Position numbers and translations under genes: made by a program
Notes under the pieces: model-generated
The model's database searches: none
Told to the model about the DNA's origin: nothing
What the model saw: the letters and a program-made list of their open reading frames with translations, nothing else
From: Methylocella tundrae
GTDB lineage: Bacteria > Pseudomonadota > Alphaproteobacteria > Rhizobiales > Beijerinckiaceae
NCBI RefSeq assembly: GCF_901905185.1
Contig: NZ_CABFMQ020000131.1
Span: 62,001 to 126,000, forward strand
Direction: 5' to 3'
DNA length: 64,000 nt
Shown here: positions 16,154 to 25,770 of the stretch, in pieces
How the letters are laid out: each line of letters begins with the position of its first letter
How positions within the stretch are numbered: position 1 is the first letter of the stretch

Positions 16154-17193
16154 TCACTGCTTTCCGCCGCCCCTTTTTCCGACGTGTTTATCGATCCAGT
16201 CCAGCACCACATCCGCAACCTGAAGGTTGTTTTTGTCCAGCATCATCATGTGGCTGTTGCCGTGGATGCCAATATCGGGCAGGTGGATGAAGGTAATGTC
16301 GCCACCCGCCGCCTTTATCCTGGCGACGTAGTTAGTGCAGCTCTGGTTTGCAGTGACCCACTGTGGGAAAAGTTCGATAAAGTCACCGAAGACAATCAAT
16401 TGCGGTATCTTGGCCAGAGTTTTGATCTGAACGTCTGTGAAGACATTGCAGTTATGCTCAAGTGTGATTAGCCCCTTTATTTTAGTGGTGTCCACCAAGG
16501 CCGAGAACTGCGGAAAGAAGCCCGATTCCGAATGACCCATCAAGACTGCGCCGTCGAGGCTTTTCGCCAACGTAGACAGATTGGTGTAGGTGGGGTTATC
16601 GGCTGGCAGCAAAGAATTCAGGTCCGGTATCTCCTGCTGGTAGAGCCCTTCTACCTGGGCGATGGGAAACTGAAGGTTTGTAAACGGCTGTCCAAACGTC
16701 AGTCCAAAGCGGAAGATGTTCCAGGACGATTGGTGGCTGACCTGCGTAATCGACGGCAGGCTACTAGGCGGCAGCGTGCCGGCCTTGACCTGGTTGAATA
16801 CGGTGGCGTCGAAGCCCGACCGCGCGCGCGACACCTGATCGACCACATAGGTCGGCCGGTTCCTTTGAACGAAGTACGTATTCCATCCCATGCGGCCGTC
16901 CGGCGTCTCCTCCCATGATTTACCGCTCAGGCAGCAGCCATGGATCATGACAACCGGGAAATGCCTTTTAGCGTCCTGCGGTATTTGGTACTGCACATAC
17001 ATTTGGTCGACGGTAATGTCGTTGTCGGGTGATACGGTCTCGGTCCGGCCACCCACAAAAAAACTGCCCTGCTCCTTAAGCTCGATCGCCAGTAGAAGTT
17101 GTATCCGACCGCTGCGGCGGCGCTCAAGAGCGTGACACCTGCAGTCAGGACCGCGGCTGTGGTCCTTGTTCGTAACCAAACATTTGGAGTCAT
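16154..17193 (-). pseudogene. Secreted alpha/beta hydrolase, single frameshift
   Basis: The signal peptide (MTPNVWLRTRTTAAVLTAG start, ATG 17193, behind GGGGG) reads in one frame. The rest, from KEQGSFFVGGRTE onward, reads in another, so a one-base loss near 17095 separates them. The body has the features of an alpha/beta hydrolase: VVMIHGCCLSGKSWE (oxyanion region), nucleophile elbow MGHSESG, a late IVFGDF acid region and a GIHGNSHMMM His loop. Family members are exported esterase-like enzymes. Without the frameshift it would be about 345 residues. It is either a recent pseudogene or a sequence error, and it is divergent from the esterase at 17811. Confidence 0.7.
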
Positions 17194-17430
17194 CTGTTTC
17201 CCCCCGAAACTGCCTTTTGCGGCGTTTATTGACATCACGAGTCCGTGATTTGGCGATCATAGAGGCGGAGCAAGGTTCAATCTTCCACGAAATTCCGCTC
17301 TCTATAAAAAATGGATATCTTCGGTGGCCGAGACACGGCGATGAAAGCTCAGGCTGGTCGGCATACCTCCGAAATCGATTTCATGATCCGTCTTCAACCG
17401 TAGTTTGGGGGTGTGCTTAAGCGCGGTGAC

Positions 17431-18100
17431 CCCTTGGTGACACGCTCGCCAGGGGAAATGAGCGGCAAGGGGCTTTCGGCCGCAAAAGCTTGCGCCGCGT
17501 CAAAAATGCGCCTGGCGTCAGCACAAACCGAGAAAATTATTTTCGATATTTGGCGCGAGGATGGCTCCGGGGCGGCTCGGGACTATCCGTTTACTGAATG
17601 GCCCGTGGCGTCAACTGCGCCATCGAGGGCATGGCGGAGCTTCTGGCGGGACTGTCGCGTTGGCCCCCGTCGCATTATGGGCTCCGCAACGGCATAGCCA
17701 TATTCTGATAGACGTCTGAATTTCGTGGAAGATTGGGCCAAGCGGCGCGACTACTCTCGATGCCGTCACATCGGTGTGGCGGATCAAATAAGAGCAATCG
17801 GGGTAGGAAAATGTCTAAGCTTTCAAAGCTGTGGCGGCGCCCGCGCTCACGCGCAGATACGTCACGCGCCTCAGGAGCAGGTTTCGCACTGAGCCTGCTT
17901 TTCGCGACCAGCGCCGCCTTGACGCCGCTTCAGGCGGACGCTGCCGGCAAACTTCGCGTCGAAACGAAGGAAGGCCCTGTCAAGGGTTTCCTCAACAACG
18001 GCGTCGCTGAATTCCTCGGCATTCCCTACGCGGCTCCGCCGATCGGCAATCTGCGCTGGAGGCCGCCGCAGAAGCATGAGCGCTGGACCAACGTGCTGCA
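17431..18100 (+). repeat. 670-bp direct repeat, copy 1
   Basis: This stretch is almost identical to 22407-23076 (offset 4976, only scattered substitutions and no indels seen). It covers about 380 bases upstream of the esterase start and the first 97 codons, through the signal peptide to the HERWTNVL motif, after which the two genes differ strongly. The upstream part contains an open frame, but nothing recognisable; it probably holds the promoter. Confidence 0.9.
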
Positions 18101-19496
18101 GGCGAAGACCTTCGGCCCGCAGTGTTTGCAAGTCACGACCCTTGGCCCGTTTGCGGGCCCTGCGAACGCCAATGAAGATTGTCTCTACCTAAACGTCTAC
18201 ACCCCGAACATCGATCCGGCTGCGAAGGAAAGCCTTCCGGTCATCGTGTGGATTCACGGCGGCGGTAATCTTGACGGAGCAAGCGACGGTTACGATGGAA
18301 CCAAAATGGCCGCGGACGGCCACACGGTCGTCGTCACCATCAATTATCGCCTCGGGCTTCTCGGCTTTCTCGCGCATCCCGCATTGGACGCCGAAGGACA
18401 TCTTTTCGCCAACTACGGCATCCTGGATCAGCAGGCTGTGCTCAGATGGGTGAAGCGCAACATCGGCCAATTCGGCGGCGACAAGAACAATGTGACGCTC
18501 GGCGGCCAGTCCGCCGGCTGCGTCGACACGGAATCCAATATGATGTCGCCGCTTTCAGCTGGCCTGTTCCATCGGGCGATCCTGCAAAGCGTCGTTCTGG
18601 AGCCGGCGGCATTGCCCACCGCGGAAGCCAAGGGCACAGCCTTTTCCGTCGCCGCAGGCTGCGGTTCGGGCACGGATGCGGCAACCGCCAAATGTCTGCG
18701 CAGCCTGACCGCTCAGCAGATCTTTACTCTGTCGGGAACAGCCAGCACCGCGGCCCCTTATACGAGCAATATTATTCAGGACGGACAGATCCTGCCGTCG
18801 AGGTTTGTGCCGGCGATCCAGGCAGGCCAGTTCAACCACGTGCCCGTCATGACCGGGACCACCGTGGACGAGCAGAACTTCGGCCTTGGCATTACGGAAT
18901 ACTTTAAAGACCCGCGCGTTCCGGCGTCGGAGGCGGACTACAACAACAGGATCGCGGCGTTCGGCAATCCCAACTTCCCACCTGGAACCGAAGCCAAGGC
19001 GAAATCTCTCTATCCGCTCTTTGCCTATTCTTCGCCACAGCTGGCGCTGGACGCGATCGGAACGGACTCGACGGCGTGCACGCAACGGCACACCAACCAG
19101 CTGCTTTCCAGCCAGGTGCCGGTCTACATGTATGAATTCGACGACAGGACGGCGCCGACCTACTTCCCCAAGATGCCCGGCTTCCAGGCCCTTGCGATGC
19201 ACACTGCCGACATCCAGTATCTGTTCCCACTCTGGCACGGCGGAAACTTAGGGATTCAACACGAGCTCAACAAAAAGCAAACGGATCTCTCCGATGAGTT
19301 AGTGACAGCCTGGACTAACTTCGCGTGGACCGGCAATCCGAACGGAATCGGCAACAGCCCGTGGCCGCGCTACAAGAATAAGCCCGACGCGCCTGGCATC
19401 CTGTCGGAAAACATTCCGGTTCTGTCGACGTTCACAGATGCGCAATACAATGCTGCGCATAAGTGCGACTTCTGGGATTCGATCTCGACCTATTGA
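17811..19496 (+). CDS. Secreted type-B carboxylesterase 1
   Basis: 561 residues from ATG 17811, preceded by GGGGTAGGAAA. The signal peptide is about residues 1-45 (cleavage near ADAAG). It has the type-B esterase core: EDCLYLNV (122-129), oxyanion hole HGGG (149-152), nucleophile elbow GGQSAG (Ser234), and the late MHTADIQYLF His region and AWTNFAWTGNPN end. It hydrolyses esters in the periplasm or outside the cell; the substrate is unknown. It is the first of three paralogues and is followed by a strong terminator. Confidence 0.85.
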   Translation: MSKLSKLWRRPRSRADTSRASGAGFALSLLFATSAALTPLQADAAGKLRVETKEGPVKGFLNNGVAEFLGIPYAAPPIGNLRWRPPQKHERWTNVLQAKTFGPQCLQVTTLGPFAGPANANEDCLYLNVYTPNIDPAAKESLPVIVWIHGGGNLDGASDGYDGTKMAADGHTVVVTINYRLGLLGFLAHPALDAEGHLFANYGILDQQAVLRWVKRNIGQFGGDKNNVTLGGQSAGCVDTESNMMSPLSAGLFHRAILQSVVLEPAALPTAEAKGTAFSVAAGCGSGTDAATAKCLRSLTAQQIFTLSGTASTAAPYTSNIIQDGQILPSRFVPAIQAGQFNHVPVMTGTTVDEQNFGLGITEYFKDPRVPASEADYNNRIAAFGNPNFPPGTEAKAKSLYPLFAYSSPQLALDAIGTDSTACTQRHTNQLLSSQVPVYMYEFDDRTAPTYFPKMPGFQALAMHTADIQYLFPLWHGGNLGIQHELNKKQTDLSDELVTAWTNFAWTGNPNGIGNSPWPRYKNKPDAPGILSENIPVLSTFTDAQYNAAHKCDFWDSISTY

Positions 19497-19540
19497 GCAA
19501 TTGAGGCAAGAACGCGTGAGGCTAAACGATACGCTAGAGT

Positions 19541-19566
19541 GACGGCCCAGTGGCCGTCGCTTTTTT
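19541..19566 (+). terminator. Rho-independent terminator after esterase 1
   Basis: The stem GACGGCC (19541-19547) pairs perfectly with GGCCGTC (19552-19558) across a CAGT loop and is followed by GC and six T residues. It is 45 bases behind the esterase 1 stop and in the right orientation. Confidence 0.85.
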
Positions 19567-19669
19567 GCGGACTGCATCGTGCCAATAGGCATGTAATGGA
19601 GCGCGGTGAGATCCCTTCGCAATGGCCGGAGCCAAAGCCGACCTGTTGATGTCGACGCTCTAATCCGGT

Positions 19670-20030
19670 CTACTCCCCCATGTGCAGTCTCGACTCGATC
19701 ACCCGCAGCCAAGACGCCATCCGCCAGCTTTTCCGGGTTAGGCGCGACCTCTCGGGCAACCTGGCTCCGTTGTCCGGCGTCTTCCCGACACGATGGCCCC
19801 GGTCGTCCGCCGAGCCCCGATGGCGAGCGTGCGCTGACCATGATGCGCTGGGGGCTTCCCGCCGCCCCCGAACCTCGCGGCGGCAGAGTTCCGCGATGGT
19901 GCCCGCCACGCAGGCCGTCCAACACGATGCCGATTTTCTCCTCGGCCGAGTATTGCCGCCGGGGCGCGCGACGGATCTCTTTCGCGACCTGGTCCGCCGG
20001 TTCCTTCATCGGCTCGGATTTCTGTCTCAT
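19670..20030 (-). pseudogene. IS3-family transposase OrfA remnant
   Basis: The start MRQKSEPMKEPADQVAKEIR and the next segment RQYSAEEKIGIVLDGLRGG are typical of an IS3-family OrfA helix-turn-helix. The frame then shifts; AGTIAELCRREVRG and later residues continue in other frames (about 19670-19909). No OrfB follows. It lies between esterases 1 and 2. Confidence 0.7.
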
Positions 20031-20136
20031 CTTCGCTCCTTGTACGGCTCCGATGAGCCAGAAACCCTCTCTTCCTCAACCCGCCAAATCTGTCTCACAG
20101 GCGCTGACGCAGGACACGCGCCGAAACTCAAGCTAA

Positions 20137-21846
20137 TCACGGATTTAGCGAGGCTGTAACCGCATCCCAGAAATCGCATTTGCGAAGCGCAGCGTATTGC
20201 GGGTCCGTCACCGTAGACATAGCCGGAATATCCTGGATCAGCCACTGCGGCTTAGTCGGGCTGTTCGTGTAGCGCGGCCAGGGGTAGTTGCCGACGCCGT
20301 TTGGGTTACCGGTCCAGGCGAAGTTCGTCCAGGCGGTGACGAGTTGATCGGAGAGAGCCGTCTGTTTCTTGTTCAGCGGATGTATTTTGCTCGGCGGAGC
20401 CGGCCCGCCATGCCACAATGGGAACAGATATTGAATGTCGCTCGTGTGGTAGGCGAGCGAGACGAAGTCCGGCATCTTCGGGAAGTAGAGCGGCGCGGTC
20501 TGGTCGTCGAACTCATATGTATACAGTGGGACATTGGGAGCGAGAATCTTGTCGAGTGCCCTTTGGGAGCAGATAGTCGTGTCTGTCACCAGCCGATTCC
20601 AGGCCAGCAGCGGGCTTGCAAAGGCGCTGAGCGGGTAGTTGGCCAAAACCTTCGCCGCCGTTCCGGCGGGATAGTGCGGCGTAGCATAGGTCGTGTTGAC
20701 GTAGTTGAGGTATTGCGCAGCAGTCGGCGGCACGCGCGGCGGACCGGAGAAATACTCGGTGATGCCGAGGAAAAAGGTCCACTCGTCCTCGGTGTTTCCG
20801 TTCATTACCGGGATGTGCATGTATTGGCCGGTGGCGAAAGCGGTTGCTTGTTGTATCGGTATGACGTTGGGATCCAGCATTACACCGGCTATGTATTGGC
20901 TCTGTGCGCTCTCGGTGCCCGCCAAAGCCTCGACCTGCGCCGCCGTCAGGCTGCGGAGGCATTTAGCTGTCGCCGCGTCCGTGCCCGATCCGCAGCCTGC
21001 CGCAACAGAGAAGGCGATTCCCTTCGCCTCGGCGGCCGCCGTCGTGGACAGCGTTCGGGGCGAGCACCAGCTTTCGCAAATCGCTCGCTGGAACAAGCCC
21101 TTTGCCAGTGGCGACACCATGTTGTACGAGGTGTCCGCCGCGCCCGCGGATTGGCCGCCCAGGGTCACGTTGTTCTTGTCGCCGCCGAATTTTGCAATGT
21201 TGCGCCGCACCCATTTCAGCGCGGCCTGCTGGTCGAGGATGCCATAATTGCCGAAGTAATGCCCTTCATTATCCAATGCCGGATGGGCGAACCAGCCCAT
21301 CAGGTTCAGGCGGTACGCCAAGGTTACGACGACGGTCTTGCCATCCGAGGCCATTTTGCTTCCGTCGTAGCCGGGGGTCCCGCCGTCGACGTTAGCGCCG
21401 CCGTGGATCCAGACGATCACCGGCAGCTTGGCCGACGGATCGAGGTTGGGCGTGAACACGTTGAGATAAAGACAATCCTCGTTGTTGTTTGGAGGACCGG
21501 CGAACGCGCCGAGGGTTGTAATCTGGGCGCAGATCGGCGCGTAAGCCTTGGCCTGCAGAACGTTGGTCCAATGCCCATGCTTCTTCGGCGGCATCCAGCG
21601 CAGATTACCGACTGGCGGTTCGGCGTAGGGAATGCCAAGGTACTCGGTGACGCCATTGACGAGGAAGCCATTGACCGGGCCCTCCTTCGTTTCGACGCGC
21701 AGCTTGCCTGCCGCCTGAACTTCTATCGGCGCCGCCAACGCGGCAGCGGCGGCCGCCAAGATAAGCGCCCGTGCGATTTTTGAAGAAAATTTCGCTCGGC
21801 TTAAATGCGCGCTCACAGCGCGCCGCAGTTTGGAAAGTGTCGACAT
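20137..21846 (-). CDS. Secreted type-B carboxylesterase 2
   Basis: 569 residues from ATG 21846 behind a GGAGGGAAT ribosome binding site. The signal peptide ends near VQAAG (about residue 47). Core motifs are EDCLYLNV, oxyanion hole WIHGGA, nucleophile elbow GGQSAG, an ENxE-like acid region (NGNTEDEWTFF) and YHTSDIQYLF. It is paralogous to the esterases at 17811 and 22787 along the whole length but is on the opposite strand and lacks the 670-bp repeat, so it split off earlier. The substrate is unknown; the enzyme should act outside the cytoplasm. Confidence 0.85.
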   Translation of the reverse strand: MSTLSKLRRAVSAHLSRAKFSSKIARALILAAAAAALAAPIEVQAAGKLRVETKEGPVNGFLVNGVTEYLGIPYAEPPVGNLRWMPPKKHGHWTNVLQAKAYAPICAQITTLGAFAGPPNNNEDCLYLNVFTPNLDPSAKLPVIVWIHGGANVDGGTPGYDGSKMASDGKTVVVTLAYRLNLMGWFAHPALDNEGHYFGNYGILDQQAALKWVRRNIAKFGGDKNNVTLGGQSAGAADTSYNMVSPLAKGLFQRAICESWCSPRTLSTTAAAEAKGIAFSVAAGCGSGTDAATAKCLRSLTAAQVEALAGTESAQSQYIAGVMLDPNVIPIQQATAFATGQYMHIPVMNGNTEDEWTFFLGITEYFSGPPRVPPTAAQYLNYVNTTYATPHYPAGTAAKVLANYPLSAFASPLLAWNRLVTDTTICSQRALDKILAPNVPLYTYEFDDQTAPLYFPKMPDFVSLAYHTSDIQYLFPLWHGGPAPPSKIHPLNKKQTALSDQLVTAWTNFAWTGNPNGVGNYPWPRYTNSPTKPQWLIQDIPAMSTVTDPQYAALRKCDFWDAVTASLNP

Positions 21847-21990
21847 ATTCCCTCCTGCCACCTTCGCGGTGCTTTCTGCCGCTAGCTATTGCGGCGGAGA
21901 GAATCGTAGCGCTACGAACATAGAGGAATCTATCATGAAGTTCCGTTTTTTATTACAAAATAGATATCGTTGAATACTCTATGCTTCGGG

Positions 21991-22404
21991 TTAAGGCAGA
22001 ATATCCTCAGAACGAGATAATATTGCTGCAGAGATAGAGTTTCTTTGGAGCGGCGTCGTGGGCATTGCTTGTGCAGTTCGACGGTCATCAGAGCAGGCTG
22101 CCCAACCTGGAATAACTGACGGCTTCCCTCCGGCCATTCCCAGGGGATCTCGTCGGCCTCCCATTTGCCCGTGGCCAGGAAAAGCCTGCGCCGGGTCCGA
22201 CATGAACTCCTTTATCCATCGCCGCAAAACATTCTCATGGAAATCGAGGTCCCGGCGCGCCTGCGCAACGCTGACGCCCCGATCCCGAACGGGCCGCATG
22301 GCTTCGATCTTGAACTCCTGGCTGAACTGTCGCCTTTGCATGGATCGCCTCCGGCTTCATGAAACACCTAAACGGGGTGTCCACGAAACCGGCAGCAGGT
22401 CAGC
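21991..22404 (-). mobile_element. IS3-family remnant with OrfA start and one end
   Basis: From ATG 22341 the frame reads QRRQFSQEFKIEA and later DLDFHENVLRRWIKEF, the OrfA helix-turn-helix of IS911-like IS3 elements, but leaves this pattern near 22150 and no OrfB is seen. To its right, GTCCACGAAACCGGCAGCAGGTCA (about 22380-22403) looks like the terminal inverted repeat of such elements. The other end is missing. The duplicated esterase promoter region begins 3 bases beyond this end. Confidence 0.65.
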
Positions 22405-22406
22405 CA

Positions 22407-23076
22407 CCCTTGGTGACACGCTCGCCAGGGGAAATGAGCGGCAATGGGCTTTCGGCCGCAAAAGCTTGCGCCGCGTCAAAAATGCGCCTGGCGTCAGCAC
22501 AAACCGAGAAAATTATTTTCGATATTTGGCGCGAGGATGGCCCCGGGGCGGCTCGGGACTATCCGTTTACTGAATGGCCCATGGCGTCAACCGCGCCATC
22601 GAGGGCATGGCGGAGCTTCTGGCGGGACTGTCGCGTTGGCCCCCCTCGCATTATGGGCTCCGCAACGGCATAGCCATATTCTGATAGACGCCTGAATTTC
22701 GTGGAAGATTGAGCCAAGCGGCGCGACTACTCTCGATGCCGTCACATCGGTGTGGCGGACCAAATAAGAGCAATCGGGGTAGGAAAATGTCTAAGCTTTC
22801 AAAGCTGTGGCGGCGCCTGCGCTCACGCGCAGATACGTCACGCGCCTCAGGAGCAGGTTTCGCACTGAGCCTGCTTTTCGCGACCAGCGCCGCCTTGACG
22901 CCGCTTCAGGCGGACGCTGCCGGCAAATTTCGCGTCGAAACGAAGGAAGGCCCTGTCAAGGGTTTCCTCAACAACGGCGTCGCTGAATTCCTTGGCATTC
23001 CCTACGCGGCTCCGCCGATCGGCAATCTGCGCTGGAGACCGCCGCAGAAGCATGAGCGCTGGACAAACGTGCTGCA
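22407..23076 (+). repeat. 670-bp direct repeat, copy 2
   Basis: This is the second copy of the repeat at 17431-18100. It starts beside an IS3-family terminal repeat and ends inside the esterase 3 gene at codon 97. The sharp loss of similarity at both ends points to a recent duplication or gene conversion event. Confidence 0.9.
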
Positions 23077-24520
23077 TGCGACCGCCTATGGCCCAAGCTG
23101 CGCGCAGATCTATGAACTCGGCCTCTTTGCGGGCCCCGCGAACAACAACGAAGACTGTCTCTATATCAATGTATTCACACCCGACGTTGATCCCGCTGGC
23201 AAAGAAAGGCTGCCCGTCATGTTCTGGAGTTATGGCGGCGCAGCCGTCGATGGCGAGAGCAATGATTATGATGGGAGCAAGCTCGCCCGTGACGGCCATA
23301 CGGTCGTCGTTACCTTCAACTATCGCCAGAACCTCTTCGGCTTCCTGGCGCATCCCGCCCTGGATCACGAGGGTCATTTGTTCGCCAATTATGGCATCCT
23401 CGACAACCAGTTTGCTCTTAAGTGGGTGAAGCGAAACATCGAAAAGTTTGGCGGCGATCCGAATAATGTCACGGTCTTTGGTCAATCTGCCGGGGCGAGA
23501 AACACAGGTTCCGAGGTATTGTCGCCGCTCGCCAAGGGTTTGTTCAACCGCGCGATCTTCGAAAGCGGCGCTATACCCATTGAAACGCCCTTAAGCATTG
23601 CTGAAGCGAAGGGGACAGCTTTTGCTGTCGCCGCGGGATGTGGCTCTTTATCGGATGCGGCTACCGCCAAATGTCTGCGCAGTCTGAGCGCGGCGCGGGT
23701 CGAGTCCTTTGCGGGAACAACGACAAGCTCCAACGGCGCTTATCTGGCGGGTTTGATCACGGACGGCCAAATCCTGCCGCTCCCGGCGATCGACCAGTAC
23801 CTGAGCGGCAACTTCAATCATGTTCCCATCATCAACGGGAATGCGGAAAACGAGGGCAATTTCTTCATCGCCCTGACGGAGTATTTCGAGTCGCCGCGCG
23901 CGCCGCTCACGGAAGCTCAATTTGTGGCGTATGTGAACAGTGTGTACAGCGGCAACGCTGGGCCTGGCGGGTCGCCGCCGGCATATCCGCCGGGGACTGT
24001 CGCGGCGGTTTTGGCCCAGTATCCACTCAGCGCCTATCCGAGTCCGCAATTGCAATGGGGCGCGTTGGAAACGGATGCTAATTACTCTTGCATCTCTCGC
24101 CACATGGATCAAATCCTGGCTAACCAAGTGCCTCTCTATACCTACGAATTCCGAGATCAAACTGCGCCCTTCTACTACCCTCCCATGCCCGGGTTCGCAT
24201 CCTTGGCGTATCACACGAGCGACATCCAATATTATTGGCCGCTCTATCACGGCGGACAAGGAACGCCACGCCCGCTCAACAGCAAGCAGGAGGAGCTCTC
24301 GGATCAGCTCGTGACCGCTTGGACGAATTTCGCATGGACAGGCAATCCGAATGGGCAAGGGAATAAACCCTGGCCGCGTTATAAAGCGCCCAATGGTCTT
24401 TTCCTGGCTGAAGACATCAAGCCGGCTGGGTTGTCGACATTTACGGCCGATCAATTCAGCGCTGAACATCACTGTGATTTCTGGGACAAACTGCTGGTGT
24501 ACAAGTCCACCACGCCCTAA
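22787..24520 (+). CDS. Secreted type-B carboxylesterase 3
   Basis: 577 residues from ATG 22787. Residues 1-97 are nearly identical to esterase 1 (same signal peptide), and the remainder is a diverged paralogue. It keeps NEDCLYINV, nucleophile elbow FGQSAG (Ser about 234), the acid region NGNAENEGNFF and YHTSDIQYYW. The oxyanion segment reads WSYGGA, with Tyr149 where esterases 1 and 2 have His, so catalysis or substrate choice may differ. It is followed by an IS630 remnant. Confidence 0.83.
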   Translation: MSKLSKLWRRLRSRADTSRASGAGFALSLLFATSAALTPLQADAAGKFRVETKEGPVKGFLNNGVAEFLGIPYAAPPIGNLRWRPPQKHERWTNVLHATAYGPSCAQIYELGLFAGPANNNEDCLYINVFTPDVDPAGKERLPVMFWSYGGAAVDGESNDYDGSKLARDGHTVVVTFNYRQNLFGFLAHPALDHEGHLFANYGILDNQFALKWVKRNIEKFGGDPNNVTVFGQSAGARNTGSEVLSPLAKGLFNRAIFESGAIPIETPLSIAEAKGTAFAVAAGCGSLSDAATAKCLRSLSAARVESFAGTTTSSNGAYLAGLITDGQILPLPAIDQYLSGNFNHVPIINGNAENEGNFFIALTEYFESPRAPLTEAQFVAYVNSVYSGNAGPGGSPPAYPPGTVAAVLAQYPLSAYPSPQLQWGALETDANYSCISRHMDQILANQVPLYTYEFRDQTAPFYYPPMPGFASLAYHTSDIQYYWPLYHGGQGTPRPLNSKQEELSDQLVTAWTNFAWTGNPNGQGNKPWPRYKAPNGLFLAEDIKPAGLSTFTADQFSAEHHCDFWDKLLVYKSTTP

Positions 24521-24654
24521 CATGGAAGCGTCATCCATGCACGAAAGCGGTTGATGGCCGCAAGGCCTTCAACCGCTGGAACCACTGCGGCGAGCAGCGC
24601 AACCCGGATTGCTCATCCCAAGTTCCAGTGTCGCTCAATTTTCAAATGTCAGCT

Positions 24655-25173
24655 TGATCTCGAACCGGAGCGCCTCGTATTTTTCGACGAAACTTGGGCG
24701 TCGACAAACATGGCGCGCCTGCGCGGAGGGGCTTTGAAGGGCGAGCGCCTGCGCGCCGCCATCCCGCATGGCCACTGGAAAACCACGACCTTCGTGGCGG
24801 GGTTGCGGCTTTCCGGTATGGCTTCGCCGATGGTCCTCGACGAGCCGATCAACCGCGATGCCTTCCAGGCCTATGTCGATCAGATCCTCGTTCCAGAACT
24901 CAACCTGGGCGACGTCGTGATCATGGACGATCTTGGCAGCCACAAGGGCCAGCCATACGCGCCGCGATCGGGGCGGCCGGCGCGCGCCTGCTCTTCCTGC
25001 CACCCTACAGTCCGGACTTCAATCCAATCGAGAACGCCTTTTCCAAGCTCAAAGCGCATCTGTGAGTGGCGGCCGAGCGAACCGTTGATGGTCTTTGGAG
25101 CAGGATCGGAAACGTCCTCGATCTCTTCACGCCGCAAGATTGCGCAAACTTCTTCGCCGCTGCAGGATATGAT
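24655..25173 (+). pseudogene. IS630-family transposase remnant
   Basis: The DDE core is visible in pieces: [14 protein letters not shown] (first Asp), [13 protein letters not shown] (second Asp), then after a frameshift near 24958 [21 protein letters not shown] (catalytic Glu), and after a stop at 25065 the usual C-terminal AERTVDGLWSRIG and ANFFAAAGY. The N-terminal DNA-binding half is missing. The element is dead. Confidence 0.8.
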
Positions 25174-25320
25174 CCGGATTCTAGTGAGCCGATACAGCTT
25201 CATTCCTGGGGATTGCTAAGGAGGCGCGCCTATCGGCGACTGCCAAACAATCTGAGTCCTGATGAAGGACGCTGCGCCCTGCGACAGTCGCGGCAATTTC
25301 AGCTTTTTCTCAAGGTGGGT

Positions 25321-25770
25321 CTATTCTCGCTCTGGGGTATCGGGCTTCGCCGAACCCCCAAGTATTGACGCGGTCCAGCTGAGATCGACCGCCTTTTTAG
25401 CAAATATGGCACCGCAAATGGCCGCAATCGCGACGAGACATAGAAAAAATACTATTCCAGAAGCCAGCCCATTGAAAATTATGATAAGGGCGGTCACACC
25501 AATAGTCACAGCAAGGACGGCGGACGTAGAAATAACAGCGATATTTCTTGCTGAAGTTTCTTTGCTAATGGCGTGTGTCGTCGCATCCATAATTTTATTT
25601 GCTAGCTCTGGATTATGCTGCGCAAGCTTCTCAAGCGCCGCAAGAGCGGATGGATGCACATTCAATGTCTCAGCGTTTACTGACACAGACAAAACGTTAG
25701 GTGGGAAATGCGCCTGTACGGGGGATGATATCTCCCCCGTCTTAGGTACCTCGCTATTCGCAGCGCTCAT
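25321..25770 (-). CDS. Small membrane protein of a two-gene module
   Basis: 149 residues. A soluble N-terminal part includes HPSALAALEKLAQHNPELANKIMDA, followed by two adjacent hydrophobic segments (about residues 77-98 and 101-125; NIAVISTSAVLAVTIGV and GIVFFLCLVAIAAICGAIF) and a short tail. The overall plan resembles DUF2335-like small membrane proteins, but I cannot confirm this. Its start overlaps the upstream gene by 17 bases, so both are made together. Base composition is AT-richer than the chromosome. Confidence 0.55.
   Translation of the reverse strand: MSAANSEVPKTGEISSPVQAHFPPNVLSVSVNAETLNVHPSALAALEKLAQHNPELANKIMDATTHAISKETSARNIAVISTSAVLAVTIGVTALIIIFNGLASGIVFFLCLVAIAAICGAIFAKKAVDLSWTASILGGSAKPDTPERE

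Noticed and set aside
17413-17697. ORF conserved in both copies of the 670-bp repeat (also 22359-22673)
   Set aside because: It is conserved only because the DNA is duplicated; the peptide has no recognisable domain or ribosome binding site. Treated as upstream promoter DNA.
20197-21783. 528-residue open frame on the plus strand
   Set aside because: It is antisense to carboxylesterase 2, Arg/Val-rich and without domains. High GC leaves such shadow frames open; the same applies to long antisense frames at 27894-29606, 40617-42152, 35523-36965, 53965-55185 and 57666-58475.
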